Shown in pieces: positions 32,228 through 41,987 of a stretch of DNA of 64,000 nucleotides. The stretch is from the NCBI RefSeq assembly GCF_000711895.1, contig NZ_JONO01000005.1, forward strand, positions 1 through 64,000, written 5' to 3'. The position numbers were made by a program, and so were the translations under genes. Position 1 is the stretch's first letter; every line of letters starts with the position of its first letter. The notes under the pieces are model-generated. The model was not told the DNA's origin, did no database searches, and worked only from the letters and a program-made list of their open reading frames with translations. The DNA comes from Photorhabdus australis DSM 17609 (GTDB lineage Bacteria > Pseudomonadota > Gammaproteobacteria > Enterobacterales > Enterobacteriaceae).

Positions 32228-33475
32228 TCAACTACGTCGAGTTAGCTGATCCGATGCCAGACGGTCATCTTCAGCCTGACACACAGCAGCGGTGAACAAT
32301 ACATCAGTAGAAGAATTCAGGCCAGTTTCTGCTGAATCCTGCAATACACCAATAATCAAACCTACCATCACCACCTGCATAGCAATTTCATTAGAAATGC
32401 CGAACATGCTACACGCCAGAGGGATTAACAATAAGGAACCACCAGCCACACCAGAAGCACCACATGCACAAATTGCAGCCACCACACTTAGCAACAATGC
32501 TGTAAGCAGATCAACCGGCATCCCAAGCGTATTTACCGCAGCCAAAGTCAAAACAGTGATAGTCACCGCTGCCCCTTCCATGTTGATCGTTGCCCCCAAA
32601 GGGATGGAAACAGAATAAGTATCTTCATGCAAATTCATACGGCGACACATAGCCATATTCACCGGAATATTTGCCGCCGAACTGCGAGTAAAAAATGCAG
32701 TTACACCACTTTCACGCAGGCAAGCAAACACCAGAGGATAAGGATTGCGACGAATTTTCCAGTAAACAATCAATGGGTTTACAACAAGTGCCATAACCAA
32801 CATACAACCCAGTAATACACCCAGCAGATAGACGTATCCCAACAGAGTATTAAATCCGGTACCTGCAATTGTTGAAGACACCAAACCAAAAATACCAATC
32901 GGTGCCAAACGAATAACTACCCGAACAACCTGAGTAACCGCTTCAGACATATCATGAATTAGGGATTTAGTTGAATCCGTTGCATGACGCAGTGCGATAC
33001 CAAGACTAATAGCCCAAGCAAGAATACCGATATAGTTACCATTCAGTAATGCATTCACCGGATTAGCAACAACATTCCCCAACATCCCTTTAATCACCTC
33101 CATAATGTTTTCAGGAGGAGACATCTGAGCATCATTGACAACCAATATCAGTTGTAACGGAAATATAAAGCTACCGACCACAGCAACCAGCGCTGCGGAA
33201 AAAGTGCCCAAGATATAGAGGATAAGAATTGGGCGAATATTGGTTTTCTGACCTTCTTTATGGTTAGCAATAGAAGACATAACCAAAATCCATACCAATA
33301 TCGGAGCTACTGCTTTCAAAGCACCAACAAACAACGTTCCAAGCAAACTAACTGACTTGGCAACCGAAGGTGCTAACCACGCTAGCAGTATCCCTGCAAC
33401 TAAACCTATCAAAATTTGTTTAACCAGGCTACCTTGCATAATGTAATACACGAAGCCACTCTTTCGTTTTTCCAT
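32228..33475 (-). CDS. sstT: Sodium:serine/threonine symporter
   Basis: A 415-residue membrane transporter of the dicarboxylate/amino acid:cation symporter family (E. coli SstT 414). It takes up serine and threonine with sodium. Conserved segments include [34 protein letters not shown] and [14 protein letters not shown], which line the substrate and sodium sites in this family. Predicted helices cover most of the chain. It converges on fadH and faces an IS30 element upstream. Confidence 0.96.
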   Translation of the reverse strand: MEKRKSGFVYYIMQGSLVKQILIGLVAGILLAWLAPSVAKSVSLLGTLFVGALKAVAPILVWILVMSSIANHKEGQKTNIRPILILYILGTFSAALVAVVGSFIFPLQLILVVNDAQMSPPENIMEVIKGMLGNVVANPVNALLNGNYIGILAWAISLGIALRHATDSTKSLIHDMSEAVTQVVRVVIRLAPIGIFGLVSSTIAGTGFNTLLGYVYLLGVLLGCMLVMALVVNPLIVYWKIRRNPYPLVFACLRESGVTAFFTRSSAANIPVNMAMCRRMNLHEDTYSVSIPLGATINMEGAAVTITVLTLAAVNTLGMPVDLLTALLLSVVAAICACGASGVAGGSLLLIPLACSMFGISNEIAMQVVMVGLIIGVLQDSAETGLNSSTDVLFTAAVCQAEDDRLASDQLTRRS

Positions 33476-33655
33476 AGCTAATCCATTTTATTAACAATTC
33501 TGCTGAGTCTATATTTTTGTGTTTGGTCCCTAAGTATAGGGAAGCCAAAAATGGTGAAAACAGCAACAGTTAAAATATACAACTCTGTCAGCACTTATTA
33601 ACAATATATTTACATTTATGTGATCAAAACGGCAATTTATACATTTACAAAAGGC

Positions 33656-34732
33656 GGATTCGACTAATAAGTGCAATTTTTCAGAAGGGCGGTCAGTTGC
33701 TATAGTAGGCATCTTTCCCGCCACAGGAAAATGCACAATGACCTATATACAACTGACCGAAACAGAAAGATACCAGATTTCCAGTTTAAAAAAAGCAGGT
33801 TTTTCACAGCGTTTCATTGCTGAGTCACTTAAGCGAAGCCCGTCGACCATCAGCAGAGAGTTGAAGAGAAATCAAGAAGTTCAAACCTATTGCCCTGAAC
33901 AGGCTCATTTGAAGGGATTAGCTCGTCGTCATTTTGCTAAAAAAGCCGTAAAAATAACGCCGGAAGTCAAAAAATGGATAAAACGGTTAATTTGGCAAGA
34001 TTTAAGTCCTGAACAGGTGGTTGATTATTTGAAGCGGCATAAAGGGATATTTTTGCATCATGAGACGATTTATAGGCTGATTTATCAAGATAAAATAGAG
34101 GGGGGTGATTTATGGCAACATCTGCGAATTGCCAGAAAACCTTATCGTAAACGCTATGGTCGCTATGAAAAAAGAGGCAAAATTAAAAATCGGGTCAGTA
34201 TTGATGAGCGTCCGGAATTCGTTGATAAAAAAGAACGTATTGGCGACTGGGAAGGTGATACGATAATGGGGAAAGATAAAAAAAGTGTCTTATTAACCCT
34301 GGTTGACCGCAAAACGTTGTATACCATAATTGTTAAACTTGATAGCAAGCGGGCATTAGAAGTCGCAAAAGCGGTAGTGAAAGTATTATACCCGTTAAAA
34401 CAAAGGGTTAAGACCATCACATTCGATAACGGTTTGGAGTTCGCAGAGCATGAAATCATGAGTAAAAAATTAGAAACCCAAATTTATTTTGCTCACCCTT
34501 ACTCGCCTTGGGAAAGAGGGATAAATGAGAATATCAATGGACTCATCAGACAATACTTTCCAAAGGGAACGGATTTTAATGAAGTCTCTGATCAGGAAAT
34601 AAATTTTGTGGTAAACCGATTAAATAATCGCCCCCGAAAAACACGGGGAGGGAAAACACCGAATGAATTATTTAAAGGAATACGAACATGTTTACTTCCG
34701 GATTAACGATGTTGCACTTATTATGTGAATCC
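33656..34732 (+). mobile_element. IS30-family insertion sequence
   Basis: An element of about 1077 bp bounded by 21-base imperfect inverted repeats: the left end starts GGATTCGACTAATAAG (33656) and the right end read inward starts GGATTCACATAATAAG (34732). It contains one intact transposase gene. A short target duplication cannot be assigned with confidence. It lies between sstT and alx and leaves neighbouring genes intact. Confidence 0.85.
33738..34706 (+). CDS. IS30-family transposase
   Basis: A 322-residue transposase. An N-terminal helix-turn-helix (about residues 8-45) carries GFSQRFIAESLKRSPSTISREL. The DDE catalytic triad is Asp174 (GDWEGDT), Asp230 (TFDNGLEF) and Glu264 (ERGINEN), with the 33-residue D-E spacing of IS30. 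The reading frame is complete, so the element may still be active. Confidence 0.95.
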   Translation: MTYIQLTETERYQISSLKKAGFSQRFIAESLKRSPSTISRELKRNQEVQTYCPEQAHLKGLARRHFAKKAVKITPEVKKWIKRLIWQDLSPEQVVDYLKRHKGIFLHHETIYRLIYQDKIEGGDLWQHLRIARKPYRKRYGRYEKRGKIKNRVSIDERPEFVDKKERIGDWEGDTIMGKDKKSVLLTLVDRKTLYTIIVKLDSKRALEVAKAVVKVLYPLKQRVKTITFDNGLEFAEHEIMSKKLETQIYFAHPYSPWERGINENINGLIRQYFPKGTDFNEVSDQEINFVVNRLNNRPRKTRGGKTPNELFKGIRTCLLPD

Positions 34733-34845
34733 AAGAAACACAATCATTTGTTTTTATGTTTCACCCTTTTTCAGCAATTTAAACAGAAAAACCATATCCT
34801 TCTTCTCAGAAAGATATGGTTTCCTATTAAAAAAGAGTTGTTTGT

Positions 34846-35808
34846 TTAGTAGAACTTTTTAGCTTTACTCTTATTTATCCAAATGTTAATAATCATTGTT
34901 ACAGTCAAAATACCCGCTATAGTTCCTAGAGAAATCGTCATAGGAATATGATAAACATCCATTATCAACATCTTAATACCAATAAATACCAAAATAACTG
35001 ACAAACCATATTTCAACATCGTGAATTTCTCTGCCACACCTGCCAGCAGGAAATACATTGCACGTAATCCTAAGATAGCGAAAAGGTTAGAAGTCAAAAT
35101 AAGAAAGGGATCTGTTGTCACAGCAAAAATAGCAGGAATACTGTCTACCGCAAAAATAACATCACTAATTTCAACCAGAATCAGGACCAGGATCAATGGA
35201 GTTGCATACAACAAACCATTTTCTTTAACAAAAAAACGTTCACCATGAAGACTATCAGTCATACGAATATGCAATCTTAACCAGCGGACAAAAGGCTTAT
35301 CCTCTACTGGGGAATCATCCCCTTTTGCCAACGCCATCTTAACACCCGTTACCAACAGAAAGAGGCCAAACAGATAGAGTATCCAGCTAAATTGAGAAAC
35401 CAGCCAACTCCCCGCAAAGATCATCACAGTACGCAGCACAATGGCGCCTAAAACACCATAAATAAGCACTCGACGTTGCAAATTTACCGGAATGGCAAAA
35501 TAACTGAATAACATCAGCCAGACGAACACATTATCAACCGCAAGTGCCTTTTCAAGCAAATACCCCGTAAGAAAAGCCATTACCTGACTATTGGCGACAG
35601 TTTCCCCCAAAGTTTCTCGGAAATACCACCACAACCCTAATGCAAATAAGAGCGATAAACTTACCCAAATTACGCTCCAGACAGCAGCCTGACGGAATGA
35701 CATTATCTGCTCTTTCTTGCGTCCCTGTAAGAATAGATCCAGCAGCAACATAACTGTTATTAAAACAGCAAAACTTCCCCATAAGACAGCATTACCCACT
35801 GAGTTCAT
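34846..35808 (-). CDS. alx: TerC-family manganese exporter Alx
   Basis: A 320-residue membrane protein (E. coli Alx 321) implicated in manganese export and alkaline pH response. About nine helices are predicted, with conserved acidic motifs [12 protein letters not shown] (near residue 85) and [16 protein letters not shown] (near 210), the TerC metal-binding signatures. The gene is preceded by a yybP-ykoY type riboswitch, which agrees with its metal-linked regulation. Confidence 0.95.
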   Translation of the reverse strand: MNSVGNAVLWGSFAVLITVMLLLDLFLQGRKKEQIMSFRQAAVWSVIWVSLSLLFALGLWWYFRETLGETVANSQVMAFLTGYLLEKALAVDNVFVWLMLFSYFAIPVNLQRRVLIYGVLGAIVLRTVMIFAGSWLVSQFSWILYLFGLFLLVTGVKMALAKGDDSPVEDKPFVRWLRLHIRMTDSLHGERFFVKENGLLYATPLILVLILVEISDVIFAVDSIPAIFAVTTDPFLILTSNLFAILGLRAMYFLLAGVAEKFTMLKYGLSVILVFIGIKMLIMDVYHIPMTISLGTIAGILTVTMIINIWINKSKAKKFY

Positions 35809-35827
35809 TTTCTTCCTCTCACAAACA

Positions 35828-36040
35828 AAAACGGCTGAAGTCTCAGAAGACGCCAGCCGTTGCTATATTTCTTTCTCGCGTTATGGAGATGAATGTATTG
35901 CAAGCAACCTCGCCTTCTGGCAAGGTCTCACTTACAACACAGAAAATGCACCACCAGGTATAAATTCAAGGTTGCCCGGCTACCGGATGCTATTGCATCG
36001 TAATGACGATAAACCGGCTAAGGAAGTTACTCCCCTTTGC
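35828..36040 (-). ncRNA. yybP-ykoY riboswitch (Mn2+/pH-responsive PRE element) controlling alx
   Basis: Read on the minus strand the leader begins AAAGGGGAGTAAC and later contains GTGAGACCTTGCC, then AGGCGAGGTTGC, the conserved core of the yybP-ykoY/alx element. It ends in a hairpin formed by ACGGCTG and CAGCCGT (35831-35860) followed by TTTTTG, a built-in terminator 25 bases before the alx start. Known E. coli behaviour is Mn2+- and alkaline-pH-dependent refolding that turns alx on; the same is inferred here. Confidence 0.9.
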
Positions 36041-36490
36041 TACAGTGGAAAATAAATCAAACTCACACAAGAATCAATCATAAAAAAAATATTAACTTAT
36101 AACCATAAAGATTAAAAAAGTTAAATAAATAAGTTACATGCATCATATCTGTAAACAGAAATCAGTAATCATTAAATATATAAATGGGTAGAATGACACA
36201 AACTACAAAAAAACAGGTTAAAACAGCAGAAAAAATAGCAATTAGTTTAAATAAGGAATCTAGCAAGCTAATCTCATCCGACCTGTTTATTATTCCATTA
36301 CAATCAATGTTCAATTGATCACCAAAATTTTCTGTTTAGTCCCCCCTGATTTTGTTACAGTGTTGCAGGCACGTCATTTTCCTCTTTCAAAGGATTGGAA
36401 AGGCATTACAACCGGCCAAATAACTAAAATTTAATCAGCTTAGCCTCATGCTTTCAGGATGAATGAATAAAGGCATTTTAGGAACACCTG
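36041..36490. other. Intergenic region between alx and yqjA
   Basis: About 450 AT-rich bases containing the alx promoter region (leftward) and yqjA promoter region (rightward). No gene is seen. A FadR-operator-like sequence, ATCTCATCCGACCTGTT, occupies 36271-36287. Confidence 0.4.
36271..36287 (+). promoter_or_regulatory. FadR-operator-like 17-mer upstream of yqjA
   Basis: ATCTCATCCGACCTGTT matches the FadR consensus at about 15 of 17 positions (only GG to CA at positions 5-6). It lies about 200 bases before yqjA. Its first 13 bases are identical to the motif at 29983 before fadH. The functional target is unclear. Confidence 0.35.
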
Positions 36491-37162
36491 ATGGAAATAG
36501 TAAAAGAACTTATATATGCACTTTGGCACCAAGATTATGAAACTCTGGCCAACCCATCCTTACTATGGGCCATTTATATCATGCTATTCTTGATTCTATT
36601 CCTTGAAAGTGGCCTGCTTCCCGCGGCATTTTTACCTGGAGACAGCCTGCTTATATTAGTTGGAGTATTAATCGCCAAAGGGGCAATGAGTTTCCCTGTA
36701 ACAATTGCAATATTAACTGCCGGAGCGAGCTTAGGTTGCTGGGTCGGTTACCTTCAAGGGAAATGGTTAGGAAATACCAAGATAGTACAAGGCTGGCTCT
36801 CTCACCTTCCAGCCCATTATCACCAAAGAGCTTACAGTCTTTTTCACCGCCACGGCCTGTCTGCTTTGCTTATCGGACGTTTCCTTGCATTTGTAAGAAC
36901 CTTATTACCAACACTTGCCGGTCTGACGGGCCTACAAAATAGTCGATTCCAGCTTTTTAACTGGCTCAGTGGCCTCCTATGGGTAGTTATCCTTACCTCT
37001 CTGGGCTATGCACTCGGTAAAACCCCCATTTTCCGTCAGTATGAAGATCTGGTAATGAATTTCTTGATATTGCTACCACTTGCTTTACTTATTATTGGTT
37101 TTAGCGGCAGTTTGTTAGTTGTATGGCGCAAAAAAATGTGCCATTCCCCTCAAAAAAAGTAG
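36491..37162 (+). CDS. yqjA: DedA-family membrane protein YqjA
   Basis: A 223-residue DedA/SNARE-associated-type protein. The [18 protein letters not shown] motif near residue 40 and [17 protein letters not shown] near 135 hold the conserved Glu, Asp and Arg residues. Family members in E. coli support proton-motive-force maintenance, alkaline tolerance and undecaprenyl-phosphate recycling. In E. coli mzrA follows immediately; here about 195 bases without a gene separate yqjA from yqjD. Confidence 0.93.
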   Translation: MEIVKELIYALWHQDYETLANPSLLWAIYIMLFLILFLESGLLPAAFLPGDSLLILVGVLIAKGAMSFPVTIAILTAGASLGCWVGYLQGKWLGNTKIVQGWLSHLPAHYHQRAYSLFHRHGLSALLIGRFLAFVRTLLPTLAGLTGLQNSRFQLFNWLSGLLWVVILTSLGYALGKTPIFRQYEDLVMNFLILLPLALLIIGFSGSLLVVWRKKMCHSPQKK

Positions 37163-37356
37163 TTAATTCTAAAAAAATAGAAAATTTCTCTCTGTTGCAG
37201 ACAATTGTATTGTTTGCAGCAGAATAGTGAAATAACGCTAATGTTTTTCATTCATCTTCCAAAATATAAGCTATATTTAATGATAGCCTTTTCCACAACC
37301 AGGAAAAGCAACTAACGTAAGTTAAATATCCATATCTTATACGAGGAGTAGCCTAT

Positions 37357-37662
37357 ATGATGCAGAACAAAACTACTGAAGATTTACATGTTGAACTAAA
37401 ATCACTGGCGGATACATTGGAAGAAGTGATCAAAAATTCCGGCGATAAATCAAAAGTCGAACTGGAAGAACTTCGTGGCAAAGTAGAAGAAGTAATCAAA
37501 GATACTCGCTCTAAGCTCGGTAGTGCCGGTGATATGATCGTTAAGCAAACAAAAGATATGGCAGTTCGTGCTGATGACTACGTTCACGATAAGCCATGGA
37601 CAAGCATCGGTATTGGTACAGCCATCGGTGCCGTATTAGGTGTATTGTTAGCTAAACGCTAA
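37357..37662 (+). CDS. yqjD: DUF883 (ElaB/YqjD-type) membrane-anchored ribosome-associated protein
   Basis: A 101-residue protein with a charged coiled-coil body and a C-terminal membrane helix (IGIGTAIGAVLGVLL) ending in Lys-Arg. E. coli YqjD binds 70S ribosomes at the inner membrane in stationary phase. It begins with GAGGAG upstream and is followed after two bases by yqjE, implying an operon yqjD-yqjE-yqjK. Confidence 0.93.
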   Translation: MMQNKTTEDLHVELKSLADTLEEVIKNSGDKSKVELEELRGKVEEVIKDTRSKLGSAGDMIVKQTKDMAVRADDYVHDKPWTSIGIGTAIGAVLGVLLAKR

Positions 37663-37664
37663 GT

Positions 37665-38066
37665 ATGAGTAATTCATCCAAATCTCAAGGCCCCGGTAAA
37701 GGGGTCCTTGATATTCTTCAACGCATTGCCACTACCGTTATCGAGATAGTAGAGACTCGTTTACAATTGATCGTTGTAGAGTTGGAAAAAGAGAAAGCAA
37801 CTCTGATACAACTGATAGTCATTGCTAGTCTGACACTGCTATTTACCGCTTTCGGCCTGATGTGTCTGCTTGTGATGATTCTTTGGGTCATCGATCCCAC
37901 CTGGCGCTTTACTGTATTGGTTAGCACCACGGGAACTTTATTTCTTCTGGCTCTTATTGGCCTCATATGGACTATCAGAAAAGCGCGAAGCTCAACCTTA
38001 CTTAGCGCAACTCGAGAGCAATTAAGGATTGATAGAGAAATGCTGGAGGATAACAACAATGAGTAA
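37665..38066 (+). CDS. yqjE: YqjE-family inner-membrane protein
   Basis: A 133-residue protein with two hydrophobic helices (about residues 45-68 and 75-100) framed by charged ends, the phage-holin-superfamily III/YqjE layout. Function is unknown. It starts 3 bases after yqjD and overlaps the yqjK start by 8 bases. Confidence 0.9.
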   Translation: MSNSSKSQGPGKGVLDILQRIATTVIEIVETRLQLIVVELEKEKATLIQLIVIASLTLLFTAFGLMCLLVMILWVIDPTWRFTVLVSTTGTLFLLALIGLIWTIRKARSSTLLSATREQLRIDREMLEDNNNE

Positions 38067-38319
38067 ACTGGGCCAGAAAAGGAGACTAAAAAAACAGCAT
38101 CTACTCAGAAATATCCAACAGCAACGGCTTGAACTCTCCAACAACGCACAACTCTGGAAAAATCTCACCGAACCTTATGACAAAAGCTGGCAAAAGCTTT
38201 TGTCATTAAAACCTTATCTCCAAATTGGAGTCAGTGTCATTTCCTTATATGGCCTTCGCCACCCAGTGGAATTTTATCGTTTGGCACACCACATCATTCG
38301 GGCATTGAAATGGAAATAG
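38059..38319 (+). CDS. yqjK: YqjK-like protein
   Basis: An 86-residue basic protein homologous to E. coli YqjK (LLRNIQQQRLELS, YDKSWQKLLSL, GLRHP). Function is unknown; one hydrophobic segment near residues 53-66. The start at 38059 has GGAGG 9 bases upstream and overlaps the end of yqjE. Confidence 0.85.
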   Translation: MSKLGQKRRLKKQHLLRNIQQQRLELSNNAQLWKNLTEPYDKSWQKLLSLKPYLQIGVSVISLYGLRHPVEFYRLAHHIIRALKWK

Positions 38320-38536
38320 TAATAATTTTTCATAATATACTTCATTGATGATCACTCTGGTTGCATACATTCAAAAACTTTGTATAAAATTGTTAATAAT
38401 CCTTGCTTACAACTAAATTCATCTCTCTTTAGTATGCATTCTATCCGCTAATGATTAGCAAATTGTACTATTTCAAGTTGGTACAAGTTAATCATCAAAT
38501 AAACCATTGTGATTTACTGTACATCTGGAGTTGTTA

Positions 38537-38932
38537 ATGAAAAAGTTTGAAGACAGTGCTCTGCTAGTAGCCCGTATTTTAATGCCAATCCTGTTTATCA
38601 TTGCAGGCTATGGGAAATTAGGTGATTCCTACGCGGGTACTCAACAATATATGAGTGCTATGGGCGTTCCAGGCTTCCTATTACCACTGACGATTTTACT
38701 TGAACTGGGTGGCGGCCTGGCAGTTCTGTTTGGTTTCTTGACGCGTACCACCGCCTTATTTACTTTTGGTTTCTGTATTCTGACTGCCGTTCTTTTCCAC
38801 AGCAATTTTACTGAAGGCATGAACCAGACTATGTTTCTAAAGAACCTGACTATTGGTGGCGGCTATCTGTTACTGGCTATCACCGGCCCAGGTAAATTTA
38901 GTATCGACCGACTGATAAATAGAAATTGGTAA
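38537..38932 (+). CDS. yqjF: DoxX-family membrane protein YqjF
   Basis: A 131-residue protein with four helices of the DoxX fold, close to E. coli YqjF (MKKFEDSALLVARILMPILF; MGVPGFLLPL; GFLTRTTALFTFGF). DoxX-type proteins are linked to quinone or thiol redox at the membrane; the activity is not established. The start at 38537 has GGAG 6 bases upstream. It follows yqjK after 217 bases, so it may have its own promoter. Confidence 0.93.
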   Translation: MKKFEDSALLVARILMPILFIIAGYGKLGDSYAGTQQYMSAMGVPGFLLPLTILLELGGGLAVLFGFLTRTTALFTFGFCILTAVLFHSNFTEGMNQTMFLKNLTIGGGYLLLAITGPGKFSIDRLINRNW

Positions 38933-39123
38933 TATCCTGCCGAGAGATCTGGAAAATCTTTCGGCTTACTTTAATCCATAGACTCAATTTTTATTGAATT
39001 ATAGTGATTCCGCCAGGTGAGATAGTTATTTTTTTCAGGATAAATAGCTATCCCACTTTTTGAAAAAATGGACAAGCATTTTCTAAATATAAATGGATAA
39101 CTCAGTTATAAAGAACGCAAGCT
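38933..39123. other. Intergenic sequence between yqjF and the IS30 remnant
   Basis: AT-rich, with no gene seen. A short hairpin-like sequence follows yqjF (CCGAGAGATC to TCTTTCGG). Confidence 0.35.
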
Positions 39124-39315
39124 TATTTTACACCCTCTGACATGCCCTGGGAACGAGGGGTCAATAAAACCAATAATTGACTTATTTAACAATACCTTGC
39201 AAAGGAAAAAGACTTTTCGCCAGAGACAAAACAAGAAATAAGATTCATCATAAATAAATTGAGCAATCGCCTACATAAGATATTAGGGTATAAAACACTT
39301 AATGAGTTATTTTAA
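39124..39315 (+). pseudogene. Decayed C-terminal fragment of an IS30-family transposase
   Basis: In one frame the translation reads YFTPSDMPWERGVNKTNN, stop, LI, stop, QYLAKEKDFSPET and on to KTLNELF. This aligns with residues of the intact IS30 transposase in this window (SPWERGINENINGLIRQYF ... KTPNELF). Two codons have become stops (TGA, TAA) in place. The N-terminal two thirds are absent. It is too diverged to come from the intact element here, so an older, different IS30 inserted and decayed. Confidence 0.85.
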
Positions 39316-39784
39316 AATAAATAACATCATTTTATAGTATAAATAAAGCAAGTTAAATAAAGGGAATAAAGTGGAAATTTAAAAATAACATTCATACAGA
39401 GAAAGTCCGTTTGCTACCCTATCTTATCTAACTCCCCTACTTTATCACGATTAATATTAATAAGTTAACAAAATGGCAATTAAGCCACAATACAATAAAA
39501 TGAATAATTATTTTTCCATTTAAATTCTCATTTATAAAAAAATCAAAAAATTAATTTACTGATATTATAGAAAGAATATAGAATGCATTTAATTTATTCC
39601 TTTAAGATAATTATATTAAAGACGAAATAAATATAAATTATTAATAAAATAGTTAATAAGAAACTCAGAAATATTTCCTAAATGTAAATTTAATAAATGA
39701 GCAAGAATGGCTCACCAATTCTGTGAGCCACTTTGCAATCTTCTTAAGAAGACATCATAATCCTATCGCTTACATAGCTGCTAT
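39316..39784. other. Very AT-rich gene-free stretch
   Basis: About 470 bases upstream of the yhaJ 3' end with no recognisable gene or RNA. Confidence 0.4.
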
Positions 39785-40681
39785 TTACCGACTAGCAAAT
39801 AACTTAGGGATTTCCCGCAAACACCAGGATTTCGCTTCCCCCATACTGTCTCGTCGCCATGCCATAATAATATTTGCGTCCTGACTGTATTCAGAACTAA
39901 TCACCCGCAAACGACCAGCAGCAATATCTTGTTCCACCATAGAATAAGGCATGGTCGCCACCCCCAAGCCAGCTAAGAGAGCTCGACGTTTATCTTCCAG
40001 AGAACTGACCGTCAAACGCTGCTGCTTATCTAACAACTGAACCGTCAATACCGGGCGCTCCCTTGCTGTATCTGCCACAGCAATACCACGGTACTTCACT
40101 CGCGTCACATCAGACAAAGGCTCTGGTTCTTGGTGAATAGGATGCTCAGGGCTAGCTACATATACATTAGTAATGCTGTAAAGATGACGCGAGTTAATTT
40201 CTGCCGATGCGCGGAAATGCATATCTGGCGCAATAACAATATCCGCCCGGCCAGTTTCCAGTCTCTCCCACGAACCAGCCAAAACCTCAGTCAATAAAGA
40301 GAGCTGGGTATTCGATTTCTGGGCAAGTTTGCCCACTAGAGGAAACAATGAAGATGCCGGAACCAGCGCCTCACAAACGATTGTCAGATGTGTTTCCCAA
40401 CCCCGCGCTAATGCTTCTGCATCAGCGGTTAATTTATCCGCAGCCTCAAGTAATTGACGTCCACGCTCAAGTAACATACGGCCAACATTGGTGAATTTAG
40501 TTCTATGACCCGAACGGTCAAATAGCACCACATCCAACTCATCTTCTAGCTTTTGCATCGTATAGCTAAGAGCAGAAGGAACTCGACCAAGTTCATCAGC
40601 TGCCGCAGCAAAACTTCCCCGCCGGTCAATAGCATCCATGACCCGTAGAGATTCCAGTGTAAGCGCTCGTTCTTTGCTCAT
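39785..40681 (-). CDS. yhaJ: LysR-family transcriptional regulator YhaJ
   Basis: A 298-residue LysR regulator. The N-terminal winged helix-turn-helix (ALTLESLRVMDAIDRRGSFAAAADELGRVPSALSYTMQKLE) is followed by a periplasmic-binding-like effector domain. It is highly similar to E. coli YhaJ, reported to respond to quinol-like aromatics and nitroaromatics and to act in virulence regulation in pathogenic strains. It is divergent from yhaK, a typical arrangement for a LysR regulator and its target. Confidence 0.95.
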   Translation of the reverse strand: MSKERALTLESLRVMDAIDRRGSFAAAADELGRVPSALSYTMQKLEDELDVVLFDRSGHRTKFTNVGRMLLERGRQLLEAADKLTADAEALARGWETHLTIVCEALVPASSLFPLVGKLAQKSNTQLSLLTEVLAGSWERLETGRADIVIAPDMHFRASAEINSRHLYSITNVYVASPEHPIHQEPEPLSDVTRVKYRGIAVADTARERPVLTVQLLDKQQRLTVSSLEDKRRALLAGLGVATMPYSMVEQDIAAGRLRVISSEYSQDANIIMAWRRDSMGEAKSWCLREIPKLFASR

Positions 40682-40789
40682 ATTTTTCTCAATCAGGAAA
40701 TTTGAATATGGTGACCAGATTAACTGGCTAACATTTCGCCGTCCAGATAATTACTATTTTAGTGTGTGTTTTTTAAGGTAATCGCTATC

Positions 40790-41491
40790 ATGATTATAAG
40801 CAGAGAAGCAAAGCAATGTGGAAAAGCTGATTATGGTTGGCTACAAGCTCGTTATACATTTTCATTTGGTCACTATTTTGATCCGAAATTTTTAGGCTAT
40901 GGCGCTCTACGCGTGCTTAATCAGGAAACTATCGCACCAAAAGCCTCTTTTCAGCCTAAATCTTACCCACATGTAGATATATTGAATATTATTCTACAAG
41001 GGGAGGCAGAATATCGCGACAGTGAAGGCAATCATATCAGAGCTTACAAGGGAGAATGCTTGCTGTTTTCTACTCGTCAGGGTATTAGCTACAGTGAACA
41101 TAATATCAGTGCTAATAAGCCACTAACCCGCTTACAACTTTGGCTAACTGCCGTCCCTCAGCAGGAACATTTACCATTACAGCGGATGAGATTATCAGAT
41201 CAGACATTAACTATGCTGGCCTCTCCAACCGCAGAAGATGGCAGTATGCAATTACGCCAGCAAGTTTGGGTCAATCATATTTCTCTTAATAAAAATCAAT
41301 CTCATTATCTGCAATTAAAAGGAAAAAATGCTTATCTGCAATCTCTAAATGGGAACATAAAAATAAAAGGTAATTCGAAGGATAACGCTTTGATTAAATG
41401 TGGAGATGGCGCTTTTATTCACGAAGAAAATCGTCTGACTTTAAAAGCCGATACTGAATTTCAGGGTTTACTCATTGATCTGTCAGGCTGA
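40790..41491 (+). CDS. yhaK: Pirin-family bicupin YhaK
   Basis: A 233-residue bicupin close to E. coli YhaK, a cytosolic redox-sensitive protein. Conserved blocks: DYGWLQARYTFSFGHYFDP, PHVDILNIILQGEAEYRDSEGN (cupin metal-site region) and SYSEHN. The start at 40790 gives the family N-terminus; the frame extends to 40766 without conservation. Activity is uncertain; some pirins act as quercetinases. Confidence 0.93.
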   Translation: MIISREAKQCGKADYGWLQARYTFSFGHYFDPKFLGYGALRVLNQETIAPKASFQPKSYPHVDILNIILQGEAEYRDSEGNHIRAYKGECLLFSTRQGISYSEHNISANKPLTRLQLWLTAVPQQEHLPLQRMRLSDQTLTMLASPTAEDGSMQLRQQVWVNHISLNKNQSHYLQLKGKNAYLQSLNGNIKIKGNSKDNALIKCGDGAFIHEENRLTLKADTEFQGLLIDLSG

Positions 41492-41533
41492 AAAAGTAAA
41501 AGCCCCACCAGGTAACAACCTGATAGGGCTAAA
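41491..41533 (-). terminator. Terminator of rnpB
   Basis: Read on the minus strand, AGCCCTATCAGGT pairs with ACCTGGTGGGGCT around a short loop, followed by TTTTACTTTTT. It may also terminate yhaK in the other direction. Confidence 0.85.
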
Positions 41534-41534
41534 T

Positions 41535-41910
41535 TCGTGAAGTTGACCGATAAGCCGGGTTCTGTCGTGGACAACCATTCATCTAGGCCAGTACTTGCGC
41601 ACTGGCTCAAGCAGCCTACCCGGGTTCGATACGGGCCGTACCTAATGAACCCCTATTTGGCCTTGCTCCGGGTGGAGTTTACCGTGCCACGAACTGTTAC
41701 CAGTCGCGCGGTGCGCTCTTACCACACCCTTTCACCCTTACCTGATCCTACAACAAGTAGGCCATCGGCGGTTTGCTCTCTGTTGCACTAGTCGTAGGCT
41801 TTCACCTCCCAGACGTTATCTGGCACCCTGCCCTATGGAGCCCGGACTTTCCTCTCCTCTACCTACCATCCAAAGGATAATGATAAAGCAGCGATTGTCT
41901 GGTCAACTCC
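41535..41910 (-). ncRNA. rnpB: RNase P catalytic RNA (class A)
   Basis: About 376 nt, like the E. coli 377-nt RNA. Read on the minus strand it begins GAGTTGACCAGACAATCG, contains the conserved GGAGGAAAGTCCGG (41845-41860 region) and ends with the CCGGCTTATCGGTCAAC segment. This is the ribozyme that matures tRNA 5' ends with the RnpA protein. Open frames on the opposite strand here are artefacts. Confidence 0.97.
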
Positions 41911-41917
41911 GCCGCGG

Positions 41918-41946
41918 ATTATAAGAGGTTTGTCTGATTATGTATA
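41918..41946 (-). promoter_or_regulatory. Promoter of rnpB
   Basis: On the minus strand TATACA (41941-41946) and a perfect TATAAT (41918-41923) are 17 bases apart, followed by a GC-rich discriminator CCGCGGC and the RNA start. GC-rich discriminators mark stringently controlled stable RNA promoters. Confidence 0.75.
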
Positions 41947-41987
41947 GATGTTTACTGATTATCTGTCTTGTTTATCAACAACTATCA

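Noticed and set aside
41537-41791. 84-residue + strand frame
   Set aside because: It lies wholly antisense to the RNase P RNA gene.
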